Below are positions 16,323 to 24,704 of a stretch of 64,000 nucleotides of DNA, in pieces (within the stretch, counting starts at the first letter, position 1; each line of letters starts with the position of its first letter). A model generated the notes under the pieces. That model made no database searches. It was given only the letters and a program-made list of their open reading frames with translations, and was not told where the DNA came from. Position numbers and translations under genes: made by a program. The stretch comes from Anaerolineaceae bacterium (GTDB lineage: Bacteria > Chloroflexota > Anaerolineae > Promineifilales > Promineifilaceae). The stretch lies in NCBI GenBank assembly GCA_002699125.1, contig PABI01000115.1, positions 1-64,000 on the forward strand, in the 5' to 3' direction.

Positions 16323-17867
16323 CTAAAGGGGAATATTTCCATGCTTCTTCGGCGGGTTGTGGTCTCGTTTGTTTTGCAGCATGTTGAGGGCGTTGATGAG
16401 ACGAGGCCGCGTCTGGCTCGGTTCGATGACGTCATCGATGTAGCCGCGCCGGGCCGCTTCGTATGGATTGGCGAACTGTTCGCGGTAATCATCAACCAGT
16501 TCTGCTTTACGGGCGACAGGGTCTTCGGCCCCGTTCAGATCGCGGCGGAAGATGATATTAACCGCGCCGTCTGGTCCCATCACGGCCACTTCGGCCGTAG
16601 GCCAGGCCAGATTCAAATCTGAGCGGATATGCTTGCTGTTCATGACGCAGTACGCCCCGCCGTACGCTTTGCGGGTGACAACGGTGATTTTGGGCACGGT
16701 GGCTTCGCAGAAGGCGTAGAGCAGCTTGGCGCCGTGGCGAATAATGCCGCCATGCTCCTGGTTAACGCCGGGCAAAAAACCCGGCACATCCTCAAAAACA
16801 ATCAGGGGAATGTTGAAGCTGTCGCAGAAGCGCACAAAACGGCCAGCCTTTTCACTGGCGGCAATGTCCAGCACGCCGGCCAGCACCATTGGCTGGTTGG
16901 CCACAATGCCGACGGAAAAACCGCCTAATCGAGCAAAGCCCACCACAATGTTTTGGGCAAAGTGCTCCTGAATTTCATAAAAAATGCCGTCATCCATAAT
17001 GAGGTGGATGACGTCTTTGATATCGTACGGCTTGTTGGGATTATCGGGAACGATGGTGTTGAGGGCAGTTTCAGTGCGCAGGCTGTCGTCTTTGCTGGGC
17101 ACAAAGGGTGGGTCTTCCATGTTGTTGGAGGGCAGATAGCTCATCAACTCGCGAATGAGATAAAGGGCATCGGCTTCCGTTTCGGCCGCCATGTGGGCCA
17201 CGCCGCTTTTTGTGTTGTGAGTCATGGCGCCGCCGAGTTCTTCAAAGGAAACTTCTTCACCGGTGACGGTTTTCACCACGTCTGGTCCGGTGATGAACAT
17301 GTAGCTGCTCTCTTTGACCATGTAAATGAAGTCGGTGAGAGCCGGCGAATAAACCGCGCCACCGGCACATGGCCCCATGATGGCGCTGATTTGCGGAATC
17401 ACGCCGGAGGCCAGGGTGTTGCGCAGGAAGATGTCGGCGTAGCCGCCCAGGCTGACCACACCTTCCTGAATGCGCGCCCCACCGGAGTCATTCAGGCCGA
17501 TGACGGGCGCGCCGTTGCGCATGGCCATGTCCATGATTTTGCAAACCTTTTCGGCATGGACCTGGCTGAGGCTGCCGCCAAAGACAGTAAAATCCTGGCT
17601 AAAGACGTAGACGAGACGGCCGTCCACCGTCCCCCATCCCGTTACCACAGAGTCGCCCAGGAATTTCTGCTTATCCATGCCAAAGTTACGCTCGCGATGG
17701 GTAACAAAGGCATCGATCTCACGGAAGGAGCCTTTGTCCAGCAGCAGATCGATCCGTTCGCGGGCGGTCATCTTCCCCTTTTCTTTGTGGCGGGCGATGC
17801 GTTCTGGCCCGCCGCCCTGTTGAGATTCCTGTCTAAGTTGCTGAAGTTTTTCGAGTTTATCGCTCAT
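16323..17867 (-). CDS. Acyl-CoA carboxylase carboxyltransferase (propionyl-CoA carboxylase beta type)
   Basis: A 514-residue carboxyltransferase. The crotonase-like N and C domains of the PccB/AccD5 class are clear: TARERIDLLLDKGSF, the glycine-rich DSGGARIQEGV, MGPCAGGAVYSPALTDF in the N domain, and PGFLPGVNQEHGGIIRHGAKLLYAF plus KAYGGAYCVMNSK in the C domain. It moves the carboxyl from biotin to the acyl-CoA, here most likely propionyl-CoA, though acetyl-CoA use cannot be excluded. It opens the carboxylase gene set on the minus strand. Confidence 0.93.
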   Translation of the reverse strand: MSDKLEKLQQLRQESQQGGGPERIARHKEKGKMTARERIDLLLDKGSFREIDAFVTHRERNFGMDKQKFLGDSVVTGWGTVDGRLVYVFSQDFTVFGGSLSQVHAEKVCKIMDMAMRNGAPVIGLNDSGGARIQEGVVSLGGYADIFLRNTLASGVIPQISAIMGPCAGGAVYSPALTDFIYMVKESSYMFITGPDVVKTVTGEEVSFEELGGAMTHNTKSGVAHMAAETEADALYLIRELMSYLPSNNMEDPPFVPSKDDSLRTETALNTIVPDNPNKPYDIKDVIHLIMDDGIFYEIQEHFAQNIVVGFARLGGFSVGIVANQPMVLAGVLDIAASEKAGRFVRFCDSFNIPLIVFEDVPGFLPGVNQEHGGIIRHGAKLLYAFCEATVPKITVVTRKAYGGAYCVMNSKHIRSDLNLAWPTAEVAVMGPDGAVNIIFRRDLNGAEDPVARKAELVDDYREQFANPYEAARRGYIDDVIEPSQTRPRLINALNMLQNKRDHNPPKKHGNIPL

Positions 17868-17951
17868 TTGCCAATTCCAAATAACATTGATGCCAATTCC
17901 TGATGCATTTCTGGAATTGGCTTGTGGTTGCCGTTAGCTTTATAGGATAAG

Positions 17952-18383
17952 TTATTTCTTGAAGCAACCAAAATAAAAGTAGGTGTGAGTGGCGCGCCGG
18001 AGCGCCCACCATGTAAAAAAGGTACTGCCGATTAAAATGAGGCTGGTGAGCAGCCACAAGGACCAGTTGCGCGGCGGCTGAGCAAACAGTAGCCACACGG
18101 CCGTTTCATACACAGTGTACCCGGCAATGGTGAGCGGAATGGCGTTGATGGTAAACGGCCGTTTCCGCCTCAATTGCCACGCCAGGCCAAAAAACAACAA
18201 TGTAAAAATTATCGCCGCTGCCAAACGTAGGCGCGGGTCTGGCTGAAGATTGAGAACATCTTGTAATTCGAGCTGTTGGCCAATGGCGATGGCTCGCCCA
18301 AGGTTCCATGTTCCTAAAAAAATAACACTCCAAAAGGTAATAGTTACGGTGCGGGGGCGCTTTGGAGCAGAAAAGCTACTCAT
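17952..18383 (-). CDS. Small four-helix membrane protein, probably from a leaderless mRNA
   Basis: A 143-residue protein with four hydrophobic segments; no family recognised. The start at 18383 follows from the promoter: on the minus strand CTGACA and TATAAT with a 17-base spacer end 7 bases before this ATG, so the transcript would begin at or next to it. Reading further upstream would run through the intergenic inverted repeat at 18464-18529. It is followed at 75 bases by the carboxyltransferase gene on the same strand. Confidence 0.6.
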   Translation of the reverse strand: MSSFSAPKRPRTVTITFWSVIFLGTWNLGRAIAIGQQLELQDVLNLQPDPRLRLAAAIIFTLLFFGLAWQLRRKRPFTINAIPLTIAGYTVYETAVWLLFAQPPRNWSLWLLTSLILIGSTFFTWWALRRATHTYFYFGCFKK

Positions 18384-18390
18384 CACGAAA

Positions 18391-18419
18391 ATTATAGAGG
18401 ATTGCGTTAGAGTTGTCAG
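18391..18419 (-). promoter_or_regulatory. Promoter giving a probable leaderless transcript
   Basis: Minus-strand -35 CTGACA (18414-18419), 17-base spacer, -10 TATAAT (18391-18396). The ATG at 18381-18383 is seven bases beyond the -10, matching the expected transcription start. Confidence 0.7.
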
Positions 18420-18463
18420 ATATTTGCCTGGGGAGCGGTTGGCAACGCATAATATCCAATCAA

Positions 18464-18529
18464 GTAGGGGCGAGGCAGGTGGGTATAATCCTTGCCAAAC
18501 AAACGGTCGAGTCTCCACCTGCCTCGCCC
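18464..18529. repeat. GTAGGGGCGAGGC inverted repeat, copy 1
   Basis: Begins GTAGGGGC. Arms GGGCGAGGCAGGTGG (18468-18482) and CCACCTGCCTCGCCC (18515-18529) are exact complements; the loop contains TTGCCAAACAAACG. Copies 2 and 3 are at 37418-37483 and 37591-37657. It lies between divergent genes. Confidence 0.85.
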
Positions 18530-18575
18530 AATAAAGGGTAAAAAGCAAAACACCGGCCAAGATTAGGAGAAGAAG

Positions 18576-19406
18576 ATGAAACATGAAGAAGGAACCTTCA
18601 AAAGCGCCGATGGGCTGGATCTATACTATCAAAATTGGCTGCCGGAGGGTGAACCGAAAGCGGTGATTGTGATTGTGCATGGCATGGGGGAGTACGGCGG
18701 GCGCTATCCGCATGTGGTGAATGCCCTGGTTCCCAAGGGGTATGCTATTTATGCAGCGGATCATCGGGGACACGGCCGTTCGCCCGGCAAGCGCATGTTT
18801 GTGAATAAATGGTCAGAATACCTGGATGATTTGGACAGGTTTATTAAACTCGTAAAGGAGCGGTGGATGGGACGGCAGTTTTTCTTGTACGGGCACAGCA
18901 TGGGTGGCAACATCACCCTCAACTACGTCCTGCGCCATCCTGAAGGCTATAATGGCGTCATCGCCTCAGCCCCGGCTGTGGGCAAGCTGGACATACCGCC
19001 AATTTTGGCCTTCATGAGCAAAATTTTGTCTCGACTGGCCCCGGCCATGCAGGTGAAGACCAGTCTGGATGCCAACGATATTTCGCGCGATCCGACTGTA
19101 GCCAAAGCGTATGCGGATGACCCGATGGTGCTGGATTTTGGCACGCCCCGCTTTGGCGTCGAGTTCTCGGCGGCGGCTGATTGGGCTATGGCCCACGCCG
19201 CCGAATTTAAACCGCCGCTGCTTATGATTCATGGCGACAGCGACAACATCGTTAACGTCTCGGCCAGCCGCAACTTTTTTGCCCAAGTGCCGCACGATGA
19301 CAAAAAGCTCATCGTGTACGAAGGCGGCGTGCACGAATCGCACAACGATATCCACTGCGATCAGGCCATTGCCGACATCGAACAATGGCTGGAAGCGCAT
19401 CTATAA
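18576..19406 (+). CDS. Monoacylglycerol lipase/lysophospholipase-type alpha/beta hydrolase
   Basis: A 276-residue serine hydrolase. Order of motifs: IVHGMGEYGGRYPHVVNAL (oxyanion region), DHRGHGRSPGKR, the nucleophile elbow GHSMGG (Ser about residue 110), the Asp in HGDSDNIVN and the His in GGVHESHND. This is the pattern of the Hydrolase_4 group (monoglyceride lipase, lysophospholipase L2). GGAGAAGAAG lies upstream of the ATG. Cytoplasmic, with no signal peptide. The substrate is likely a monoacylglycerol or lysolipid. Divergent from 17952-18383. Confidence 0.88.
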   Translation: MKHEEGTFKSADGLDLYYQNWLPEGEPKAVIVIVHGMGEYGGRYPHVVNALVPKGYAIYAADHRGHGRSPGKRMFVNKWSEYLDDLDRFIKLVKERWMGRQFFLYGHSMGGNITLNYVLRHPEGYNGVIASAPAVGKLDIPPILAFMSKILSRLAPAMQVKTSLDANDISRDPTVAKAYADDPMVLDFGTPRFGVEFSAAADWAMAHAAEFKPPLLMIHGDSDNIVNVSASRNFFAQVPHDDKKLIVYEGGVHESHNDIHCDQAIADIEQWLEAHL

Positions 19407-19417
19407 ACCGTGTCATG

Positions 19418-19478
19418 CCCGTGAAAACGGGCATCCATTTTGCCAAACGCATGGATTCCCGCCTGCGCGGGAATGACA
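19418..19478. repeat. TCATTCCCGCG-type dispersed repeat
   Basis: GTCATGCCCGTGAAAACGGG and the mirrored GGATTCCCGCCTGCGCGGGA form the widespread gaatgacat-type repeat seen in many bacterial genomes. Fragments of the same family are at 6411-6430, 21229-21345 and 55070-55102. Confidence 0.6.
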
Positions 19479-19494
19479 CTGAAAAGAGTAGGTT

Positions 19495-19857
19495 ATGGAC
19501 AAAATTATCATTCGCGATTTGCTGCTGCGGGGCATCATCGGCATTAATCCCGATGAGCGCGTGAAGCAGCAGGATATTCTCATCAATATGGTCATCTGGG
19601 CCGATATTCGCCAGGCGGCCGCCAGCGACGCCATCGAAGACGCCGTCGATTACAAATCGATCACCAAGCGGGTGATCCAGCATGTGGAAGCGTCGTCAGA
19701 TTTTTTGGTAGAGCGGCTGGTCACCGATTTGGCTCGACTGGTCATCACCGAGTTTGGCGTGGAGCGGGTGATGGTGCGCGTAGAAAAACCGGGCGCGCTG
19801 CGCTTTGCCGAGTCGGTGGGCATCGAAATTGAGCGCACCCGCGCCGATTTTGGGTAG
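19495..19857 (+). CDS. folB: Dihydroneopterin aldolase
   Basis: A 120-residue protein of the FolB family: MDKIIIRDLLLRGIIGINPDERVKQQDILINM, with the catalytic Glu in the DER segment, DYKSI then VEASSDFLVERLV and the C-terminal VRVEKPGALRFAESVGIEIER. It converts 7,8-dihydroneopterin to 6-hydroxymethyl-dihydropterin, the substrate of FolK encoded 33 bases downstream. Its stop codon lies inside a 28-base palindrome (19854-19881). Confidence 0.95.
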   Translation: MDKIIIRDLLLRGIIGINPDERVKQQDILINMVIWADIRQAAASDAIEDAVDYKSITKRVIQHVEASSDFLVERLVTDLARLVITEFGVERVMVRVEKPGALRFAESVGIEIERTRADFG

Positions 19858-19881
19858 GGACAAGGCGCGCCTTGTCCCTAC
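19854..19881. repeat. Perfect palindrome between folB and folK
   Basis: Arms GTAGGGACAAGGCG and CGCCTTGTCCCTAC touch at the centre. The element contains the folB stop codon and resembles the outer arms of the GTAGGGGC inverted-repeat family. It would form an RNA hairpin ahead of folK. Confidence 0.85.
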
Positions 19882-19890
19882 AATGCAAAC

Positions 19891-20409
19891 ATGCCAAACC
19901 AAGTTGTCATTGCGCTGGGGTCGAATATTGAGAAGGAACGGAATTTGCCGCGGGCGATTGAACTGCTGCGGCAGATGTGTATAGTTACGGCCGTTTCCCC
20001 CATCTACGAAACAGAACCGGTCGGCCTATTAAACCAGCCCCGCTTTTGGAATGCGGCCGTTCTCATCCAAACCGATCTCACCGCCGGCCAAATCAAGCAG
20101 CAAATCATCGGCACCATCGAAACAAAGCTGAAGCGGGTGCGCCAGGCGGATAAAAATGCACCGCGCACCATTGATGCCGACATTGTGCTGTTTAACAACG
20201 CGGTGTTTGCGTATGATGGTGGCGACGGCCGTTCCCGCCCCATCCCCGATCCCGATTTAAGCAAATTTGCCCACGTCGCCGTGCCCGTGGCCGACTTGCT
20301 GCCCGATTTCCCTCATCCTAAAACCGGGGAGTTGCTGGGAGAATTGGCGAAACGGATGTTGGATGAGGTGGTGAGGGAGTACGGTCGTTCCCCTCTCACC
20401 AAAGTCTAG
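19891..20409 (+). CDS. folK: 6-hydroxymethyl-7,8-dihydropterin pyrophosphokinase
   Basis: A 172-residue HPPK. Motifs: VVIALGSNIEKERNLPRAIELL at the start, SPIYETEPVGLLNQPRFWNAAV and the catalytic R-x-x-x-x-x-R-x-IDADIVLF segment (NAPRTIDADIVLFNN). It transfers pyrophosphate from ATP to the FolB product in folate synthesis. The chain is about 10 residues longer than the E. coli enzyme, with the extra at the C terminus. No ribosome site is obvious; it follows folB closely and is likely cotranscribed. Confidence 0.95.
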   Translation: MPNQVVIALGSNIEKERNLPRAIELLRQMCIVTAVSPIYETEPVGLLNQPRFWNAAVLIQTDLTAGQIKQQIIGTIETKLKRVRQADKNAPRTIDADIVLFNNAVFAYDGGDGRSRPIPDPDLSKFAHVAVPVADLLPDFPHPKTGELLGELAKRMLDEVVREYGRSPLTKV

Positions 20410-20417
20410 TCACCTTG

Positions 20418-21188
20418 TCACCCATATAAAGTCAAACTCACCGGGCAGTGATCCGACCCCAGTACATCGGCGTGAATGGTGGCTTCGGCGATGCGGGGGG
20501 CTAAGTCGGGGCTGGTGAAGAAGTAGTCCAGCCGCCAGCCCACGTTACGCTGGCGTGCCCCGCCAATGTAGGTCCACCAGGAATAAGCACCGGTTTGCTC
20601 CGGGTAAAGGTGGCGGAAGCTGTCGATGTAGCCCTGGTCCACGATTTCATCCAGCCAGGCACACTCTTCGGGCAAAAAGCCGGTGGTTTTGCGATTTTGT
20701 TTCGGCCGTGCCAGATCAATCTCTTTGTGCGCCGTGTTCACATCCCCGCAAAAAATGACCGATTTGCCGGAGGCGATCAGCTCATTGCAGAAATCCAGAA
20801 ACGCCGCTTTGTAGGCCATCTTAAACGGCACGCGGCTGTGGTCGCGGCTGCCGTTGGGGAAGTAGGCACCGATGAAGACAAAATCATCATACTCGGCGAC
20901 GATGGTGCGGCCTTCACGGTCGTATTCCTCAATGCCCAGGCCAATTTGCACGGCGTTTGGCTCCGTTTTGCTGTAAAGGGCCACGCCACTGTACCCTTTT
21001 TTCTCGGCCCAGGCCCAGTAGGTGTGGTAGCCATCTGGCAGGCGCAGTTCCAGTGGAAGCTGGTCGGGGTGGCATTTGGTTTCTTGCAGGCTCAGGACAT
21101 CTGGCTGGGTTTGGTGCAGCCAATCCAGAAACCCTTTTTTGTGAGCGGCCCGCAGGCCATTGACGTTCCAGGAGTAAAGTGTTGTCAT
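20418..21188 (-). CDS. xth: Exodeoxyribonuclease III (AP endonuclease)
   Basis: A 256-residue member of the exonuclease III/APE1 family. Key motifs: YSWNVNGLRAAHKKG, LQETKC with the metal-binding Glu, GYSGVALYSK, GAYFPNGS, FCGDVNTAH and the C-terminal LGSDHCPVSL with catalytic Asp-His. It incises DNA at abasic sites and trims 3' ends in base excision repair. The length is typical. Convergent with folK, nine bases apart. Confidence 0.95.
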   Translation of the reverse strand: MTTLYSWNVNGLRAAHKKGFLDWLHQTQPDVLSLQETKCHPDQLPLELRLPDGYHTYWAWAEKKGYSGVALYSKTEPNAVQIGLGIEEYDREGRTIVAEYDDFVFIGAYFPNGSRDHSRVPFKMAYKAAFLDFCNELIASGKSVIFCGDVNTAHKEIDLARPKQNRKTTGFLPEECAWLDEIVDQGYIDSFRHLYPEQTGAYSWWTYIGGARQRNVGWRLDYFFTSPDLAPRIAEATIHADVLGSDHCPVSLTLYG

Positions 21189-21355
21189 GCAGCCATTGTA
21201 CCGGTTTTGGCAACCGTGATCATCTGAATTGTCATTCTAAATGAAGCGCAGCGAAATGAAGAATTCTACCGGAGGTGTTTTTGTCAAAACCTTGCCCGCA
21301 GTGGATGAACTCCTTAGGGATGCTTCGCTTTGCTCAGCATGACAGGGGAGGATTT
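21189..21355. repeat. Intergenic gap with GTCATTCT/AGCATGACA repeat
   Basis: Between exonuclease III and the DUF1990 gene the sequence has GTCATTCTAAATGAAGCGC near 21232 and GCTTTGCTCAGCATGACA near 21327-21344, the mirrored halves of a common dispersed repeat. No gene is seen. Confidence 0.5.
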
Positions 21356-21961
21356 TTAGGCGAGAACGGCTTGTTTGAAGTGTTGCAAGCCGCGCTGGTG
21401 GGCGGATTTTTGTTTGGTGCGCATGAAGCTGTAATTGCGTGCCGGTTCCTCGGGGACAGGCCGGGAAATTGCTTTGACAGTGAGAATCAGTTCGTTGTCG
21501 CTGCGCCACTCCAGGCAGGCGGACCATTCACCTTGCTCGACGTGGAGGCCCACGGTGACGTACGTGAGGCCGTAGCGGCGCGGTTCGGTGATAACCTGAC
21601 GCACTTCGTTCATGGTGATGACATCGACAATCGGTTTGCCAAAGAGGGTAAAGAGGTGAATGCGCTGCACGATGCGGTCGCCAACCTGGGCCCAGCGGTT
21701 CCACAGGCTGAAGTCGCTGGTGTGGTTGAGCACATCGTGGGGATAAAACTGGTAGCGCATGAGGAGGTCTGAGGCTTTGCGGAAGAGACGGCCGTCTTCA
21801 TCCACCCCCAATGAAAGTTCATACACGTCCTCATGCCAACTCTCGTCAAGCGGCTGCCCCGGTTTATAAGACAGCGGCGTTTTATTCCAGACGTCCAGAT
21901 ATTTTACGTCGCAGCAGCCATCGTCGAACCAATCTAATTTTGCAGTGGTGAAAAGTTTCAT
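21356..21961 (-). CDS. DUF1990-family protein
   Basis: A 201-residue protein. The second half carries the DUF1990 pattern: VGDRIVQRIHL, then RRYGLTYVTVGLHVEQGEWSACLEWR, then AISRPVPEEPARNYSFMRTKQKSAHQRGLQHF. Family function is unknown; the fold may be a ligand-binding beta barrel. The start at 21961 has GAGG six bases upstream. No membrane segments or signal. Stands alone between exonuclease III and a divergent hydrolase. Confidence 0.75.
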   Translation of the reverse strand: MKLFTTAKLDWFDDGCCDVKYLDVWNKTPLSYKPGQPLDESWHEDVYELSLGVDEDGRLFRKASDLLMRYQFYPHDVLNHTSDFSLWNRWAQVGDRIVQRIHLFTLFGKPIVDVITMNEVRQVITEPRRYGLTYVTVGLHVEQGEWSACLEWRSDNELILTVKAISRPVPEEPARNYSFMRTKQKSAHQRGLQHFKQAVLA

Positions 21962-22213
21962 CAGGTGCCTCTGTCTTACGTATGGCAGGTATGTGGGCAA
22001 GCGTTGGTCCGTAAATTATAGACAATCTGCCTAAAAAGAACTGCTGCTCTTTAGTCCTATTCTAACAAGTGAGAAATTCCGCAACAACCACAGAATGCGG
22101 CCAACGTCTGACAAAAGTTATTACAAACGGCCGTAATAGAGTGAAAGATGAGTGAATTTTTTTAGGACCCTTGTTTAATTGGCGATCATGCGGCACGGTG
22201 TTAAGGTTGATCT

Positions 22214-23131
22214 ATGTTTTCACTCAACTTAAATTTGCGACAAACCATGGTGCAGCAGATTGACAAGGCGGTGCTGTTCGGCCTGAACTATCGCGTGCCA
22301 GATTCATTAGAAAACAGCGTGGCAGAGGCGCCCTCCTTTGAAGATGTGCTGGCGCAAACCACAGTGGATATGCGGAAAACGGCCGTATACCATCTCACTG
22401 CTCCCGGAGAACACGCGATTACCTTGCAAACGCCGCATGGCGAAATCGTGTGTCGGGTGCAGGTACGCCCGGCGGTTGTTCCAGAAGCCCCGCTGCTGCT
22501 GTTTCATCATGGCTTTAACGAGTATCCCTATACCAATACCTGGCGTCGGCTGTTCCCCGCGGCCGTGCCGCTGCCGGTGCATACCGTTTGTGTTCAGGCA
22601 CCGTTTCATGACAACTGGCAAGACCCTACGCAGATAGGGTTTGCTTCCGTGCAAAACGTTTACCAGATTTTTGCCGGCTCGCTGCGGATTATGGAGTTGG
22701 TGCAGCGCCAGTTTGAGGCCGAAGGCGCTGCTTACACGGTGGCTTCTGGTGTGAGTTGGGGGGGCATTACCAGCTTGTTGTACGAGGGGCTGCTGCAACA
22801 GACGCGTGCCGTCATTCCCATGTTATCTTCGCCTAACCTGGCCCAGGTCATCTGGGACATTTCCGATTTGTTTAACCGGCCTATGCAGCTAACGCAGGCA
22901 GAACTGCACCAATATTTAGACTTTACGGCTTATTGTGAACAATGTGCTGCGGACCGCGTATTTCCGCTCTTAGGTGAGGATGATCTTTTCTTTCGGCTGG
23001 AAAATCATGCGGAGTTGTTTGCGGAACGGCCGTTGGTCACTATTCCTGCCGGACACATTTCTGCCATGTGGCAAAGTGCCCCCATGCGCGATCATATCCT
23101 CAATACTTTGGCCCAATTGCCTGCGATGTAA
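22214..23131 (+). CDS. Alpha/beta hydrolase
   Basis: A 305-residue hydrolase with LLLFHHGFNEYPYTNTWRRLFP (oxyanion region), the nucleophile elbow SGVSWGGITSL (G-V-S-W-G), and a late His in PAGHISAMW. The N-terminal 75 residues precede the core and are not recognised. An ATG at 22250 is an alternative start, but 22214 follows a plausible purine-rich stretch. It ends at a strong terminator (23177-23204) and is not part of an operon. Confidence 0.7.
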   Translation: MFSLNLNLRQTMVQQIDKAVLFGLNYRVPDSLENSVAEAPSFEDVLAQTTVDMRKTAVYHLTAPGEHAITLQTPHGEIVCRVQVRPAVVPEAPLLLFHHGFNEYPYTNTWRRLFPAAVPLPVHTVCVQAPFHDNWQDPTQIGFASVQNVYQIFAGSLRIMELVQRQFEAEGAAYTVASGVSWGGITSLLYEGLLQQTRAVIPMLSSPNLAQVIWDISDLFNRPMQLTQAELHQYLDFTAYCEQCAADRVFPLLGEDDLFFRLENHAELFAERPLVTIPAGHISAMWQSAPMRDHILNTLAQLPAM

Positions 23132-23176
23132 ATTCAACGCAGCGGCTGTTACAAAACTGTTAGACTGCTGTTAGGG

Positions 23177-23204
23177 ACCTGGCCGATACTGGCCAGGTTT
23201 TTTG
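23177..23204 (+). terminator. Rho-independent terminator of the 22214-23131 hydrolase
   Basis: Arms ACCTGGCC (23177-23184) and GGCCAGGT (23191-23198), six-base loop, followed by a T-run to 23204. Confidence 0.85.
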
Positions 23205-23322
23205 TTTATCCTGCCGTTTTCGAGCTGGCTGCGTAGCATTCACTTATGAACCTTTTAACTTTATCTCAGGTTTGGCTTAAGTTAGAAAGGTATTCTCATA
23301 ATCAGAAGTCGCCAAAAGAAGT

Positions 23323-23403
23323 GTTCGACCCCGGTTCTCCCTCCTGGCCGGGGTCGAACGCTTTTTGGGGGCGTGATCGGATTTTCTGGTCACGCCCTTT
23401 TTT
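23323..23403. terminator. Two tandem hairpins downstream of alanine racemase
   Basis: Hairpin one: GTTCGACCCCGG (23323-23334) with CCGGGGTCGAAC (23348-23359), then CTTTTT on the plus strand. Hairpin two: GGGCGTGA (23369-23376) with TCACGCCC (23390-23397), then a T-run on the plus strand. The second overlaps the end of the alanine racemase frame. Both point to plus-strand termination although the plus gene already has a terminator at 23177, so a short unrecognised plus-strand transcript between 23210 and 23400 is possible. Confidence 0.6.
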
Positions 23404-24562
23404 CTTTTTCTGTGAGGTACAGTCGTGAGACACGTGTGTTGATGTTTGTCAGCACCTCGTAGGGAATTGTCCCTGCCCAGGCGGCCAGCTCTTCGCAGGT
23501 AATCGATACTGCACCATCATCACTTTCTCCCAGCAAAACGACCTCGTCATTGTTGTAGGCGCTGTCCCACTCAATGTTGACCATCAGCTGGTCCATGCAA
23601 ATACGGCCGATTACCGGGTACCGTTTCCCCCGAATGATCACCTGTGCCTGCCCCGACATGCGCCGGAAGTAGCCGTCGCCGTAGCCGACGGGCACGGTGA
23701 CCACCCGCACCATGTGGTCGCTTTGCCAGGTGGAACCGTAGCTTACCGGATGATCGGGCAGGACCACCTTGAAGTACACTACGCGCGATTTCCAACTGAG
23801 CACCGGGCGCACGGCAATGGTTCGGGCCACGTCATCGGCAGGGTAGACGCCATAGAGCAAAATGCCGGCGCGCACCATGTCAAAGTGGCTGCCGGGCAGC
23901 TGCAAGATCGCCCCGGAGTTGGCCATGTGGCGCAGCGGCGGCGGGGGCAGCCCCCGCTGTTCATAAAAGGAGAGGACCTGGTTGAAGCGGTCGAGTTGCG
24001 TTTGGGCGGATTGGAGTACGGCCGTATCTGCATTGGCAAAATGAGAATAAATCCCCTCCACCAAACAATGGTTACATTTTAGCGTCGCCTCCAGCAGGGA
24101 ATCGGCATTGTAATAATGCACCCCGATGCGCTCCATCCCCGTGTCGATTTTCAAATGCACCTTCGCCTGCACGCCCATCTCCGCCGCTGCTTCGTTAATT
24201 TGAGTTAACTTTTCGATAGAGGAGGCGGTGAGGGTGAGGTCGTGCTTTAAAAAGAGCGGCACCTGGTTGCCGATGATGCCGCCCAGCACCAGAATTGGCG
24301 CGGTGATGCCCGCCTCGCGCAGCAAAATGCCTTCTTCCAAAAAGGCCACGCCCAAATAAGGCGCGCCCAGCGAGACGACATGCCGGGCCACTTCCACCAG
24401 GCCGTGCCCGTAGGCGTTGGCCTTAAGAATGGGCATCACCGTGGCTGGAGCCACCGCCTGTGCAATCGCCTGGTAATTTTCCGTCAGGCGGGTCAAATTC
24501 ACTTCAATGTAGGTGGGGCGGACAATACCGTTGTTGCTAATCGTCGGTTCGTTAAATGACAT
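23390..24562 (-). CDS. alr: Alanine racemase
   Basis: A 390-residue PLP enzyme. The PLP lysine is in MPILKANAYGHGL (about residue 46), and the C-terminal domain holds the catalytic Tyr in SYGSTW and the conserved GYGDGYFRRMSGQAQVIIRGKRYPVIGRICMDQLMVN. It interconverts L- and D-alanine for peptidoglycan synthesis. The length is normal. The frame end overlaps a hairpin at 23369-23397. No operon partner. Confidence 0.95.
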   Translation of the reverse strand: MSFNEPTISNNGIVRPTYIEVNLTRLTENYQAIAQAVAPATVMPILKANAYGHGLVEVARHVVSLGAPYLGVAFLEEGILLREAGITAPILVLGGIIGNQVPLFLKHDLTLTASSIEKLTQINEAAAEMGVQAKVHLKIDTGMERIGVHYYNADSLLEATLKCNHCLVEGIYSHFANADTAVLQSAQTQLDRFNQVLSFYEQRGLPPPPLRHMANSGAILQLPGSHFDMVRAGILLYGVYPADDVARTIAVRPVLSWKSRVVYFKVVLPDHPVSYGSTWQSDHMVRVVTVPVGYGDGYFRRMSGQAQVIIRGKRYPVIGRICMDQLMVNIEWDSAYNNDEVVLLGESDDGAVSITCEELAAWAGTIPYEVLTNINTRVSRLYLTEKEKRA

Positions 24563-24704
24563 GCCCCGATTTTACCCAAGCCAGAAAGTTTGGCGATTTT
24601 ATGAATGTAGATAAGTGATGTGTGACATAACCTATGTGATGAAAATCAGAACAACAACGCAAGTAGAAGCGATGATATAGCAGGATAAACAGAATGTCGA
24701 TAAG

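Noticed and set aside
22130..22180. Promoter with CTGACA and TAATAG before the 22214 hydrolase
   Set aside because: The spacer would be about 20 bases and the elements overlap an ACGGCCGT copy; not convincing.
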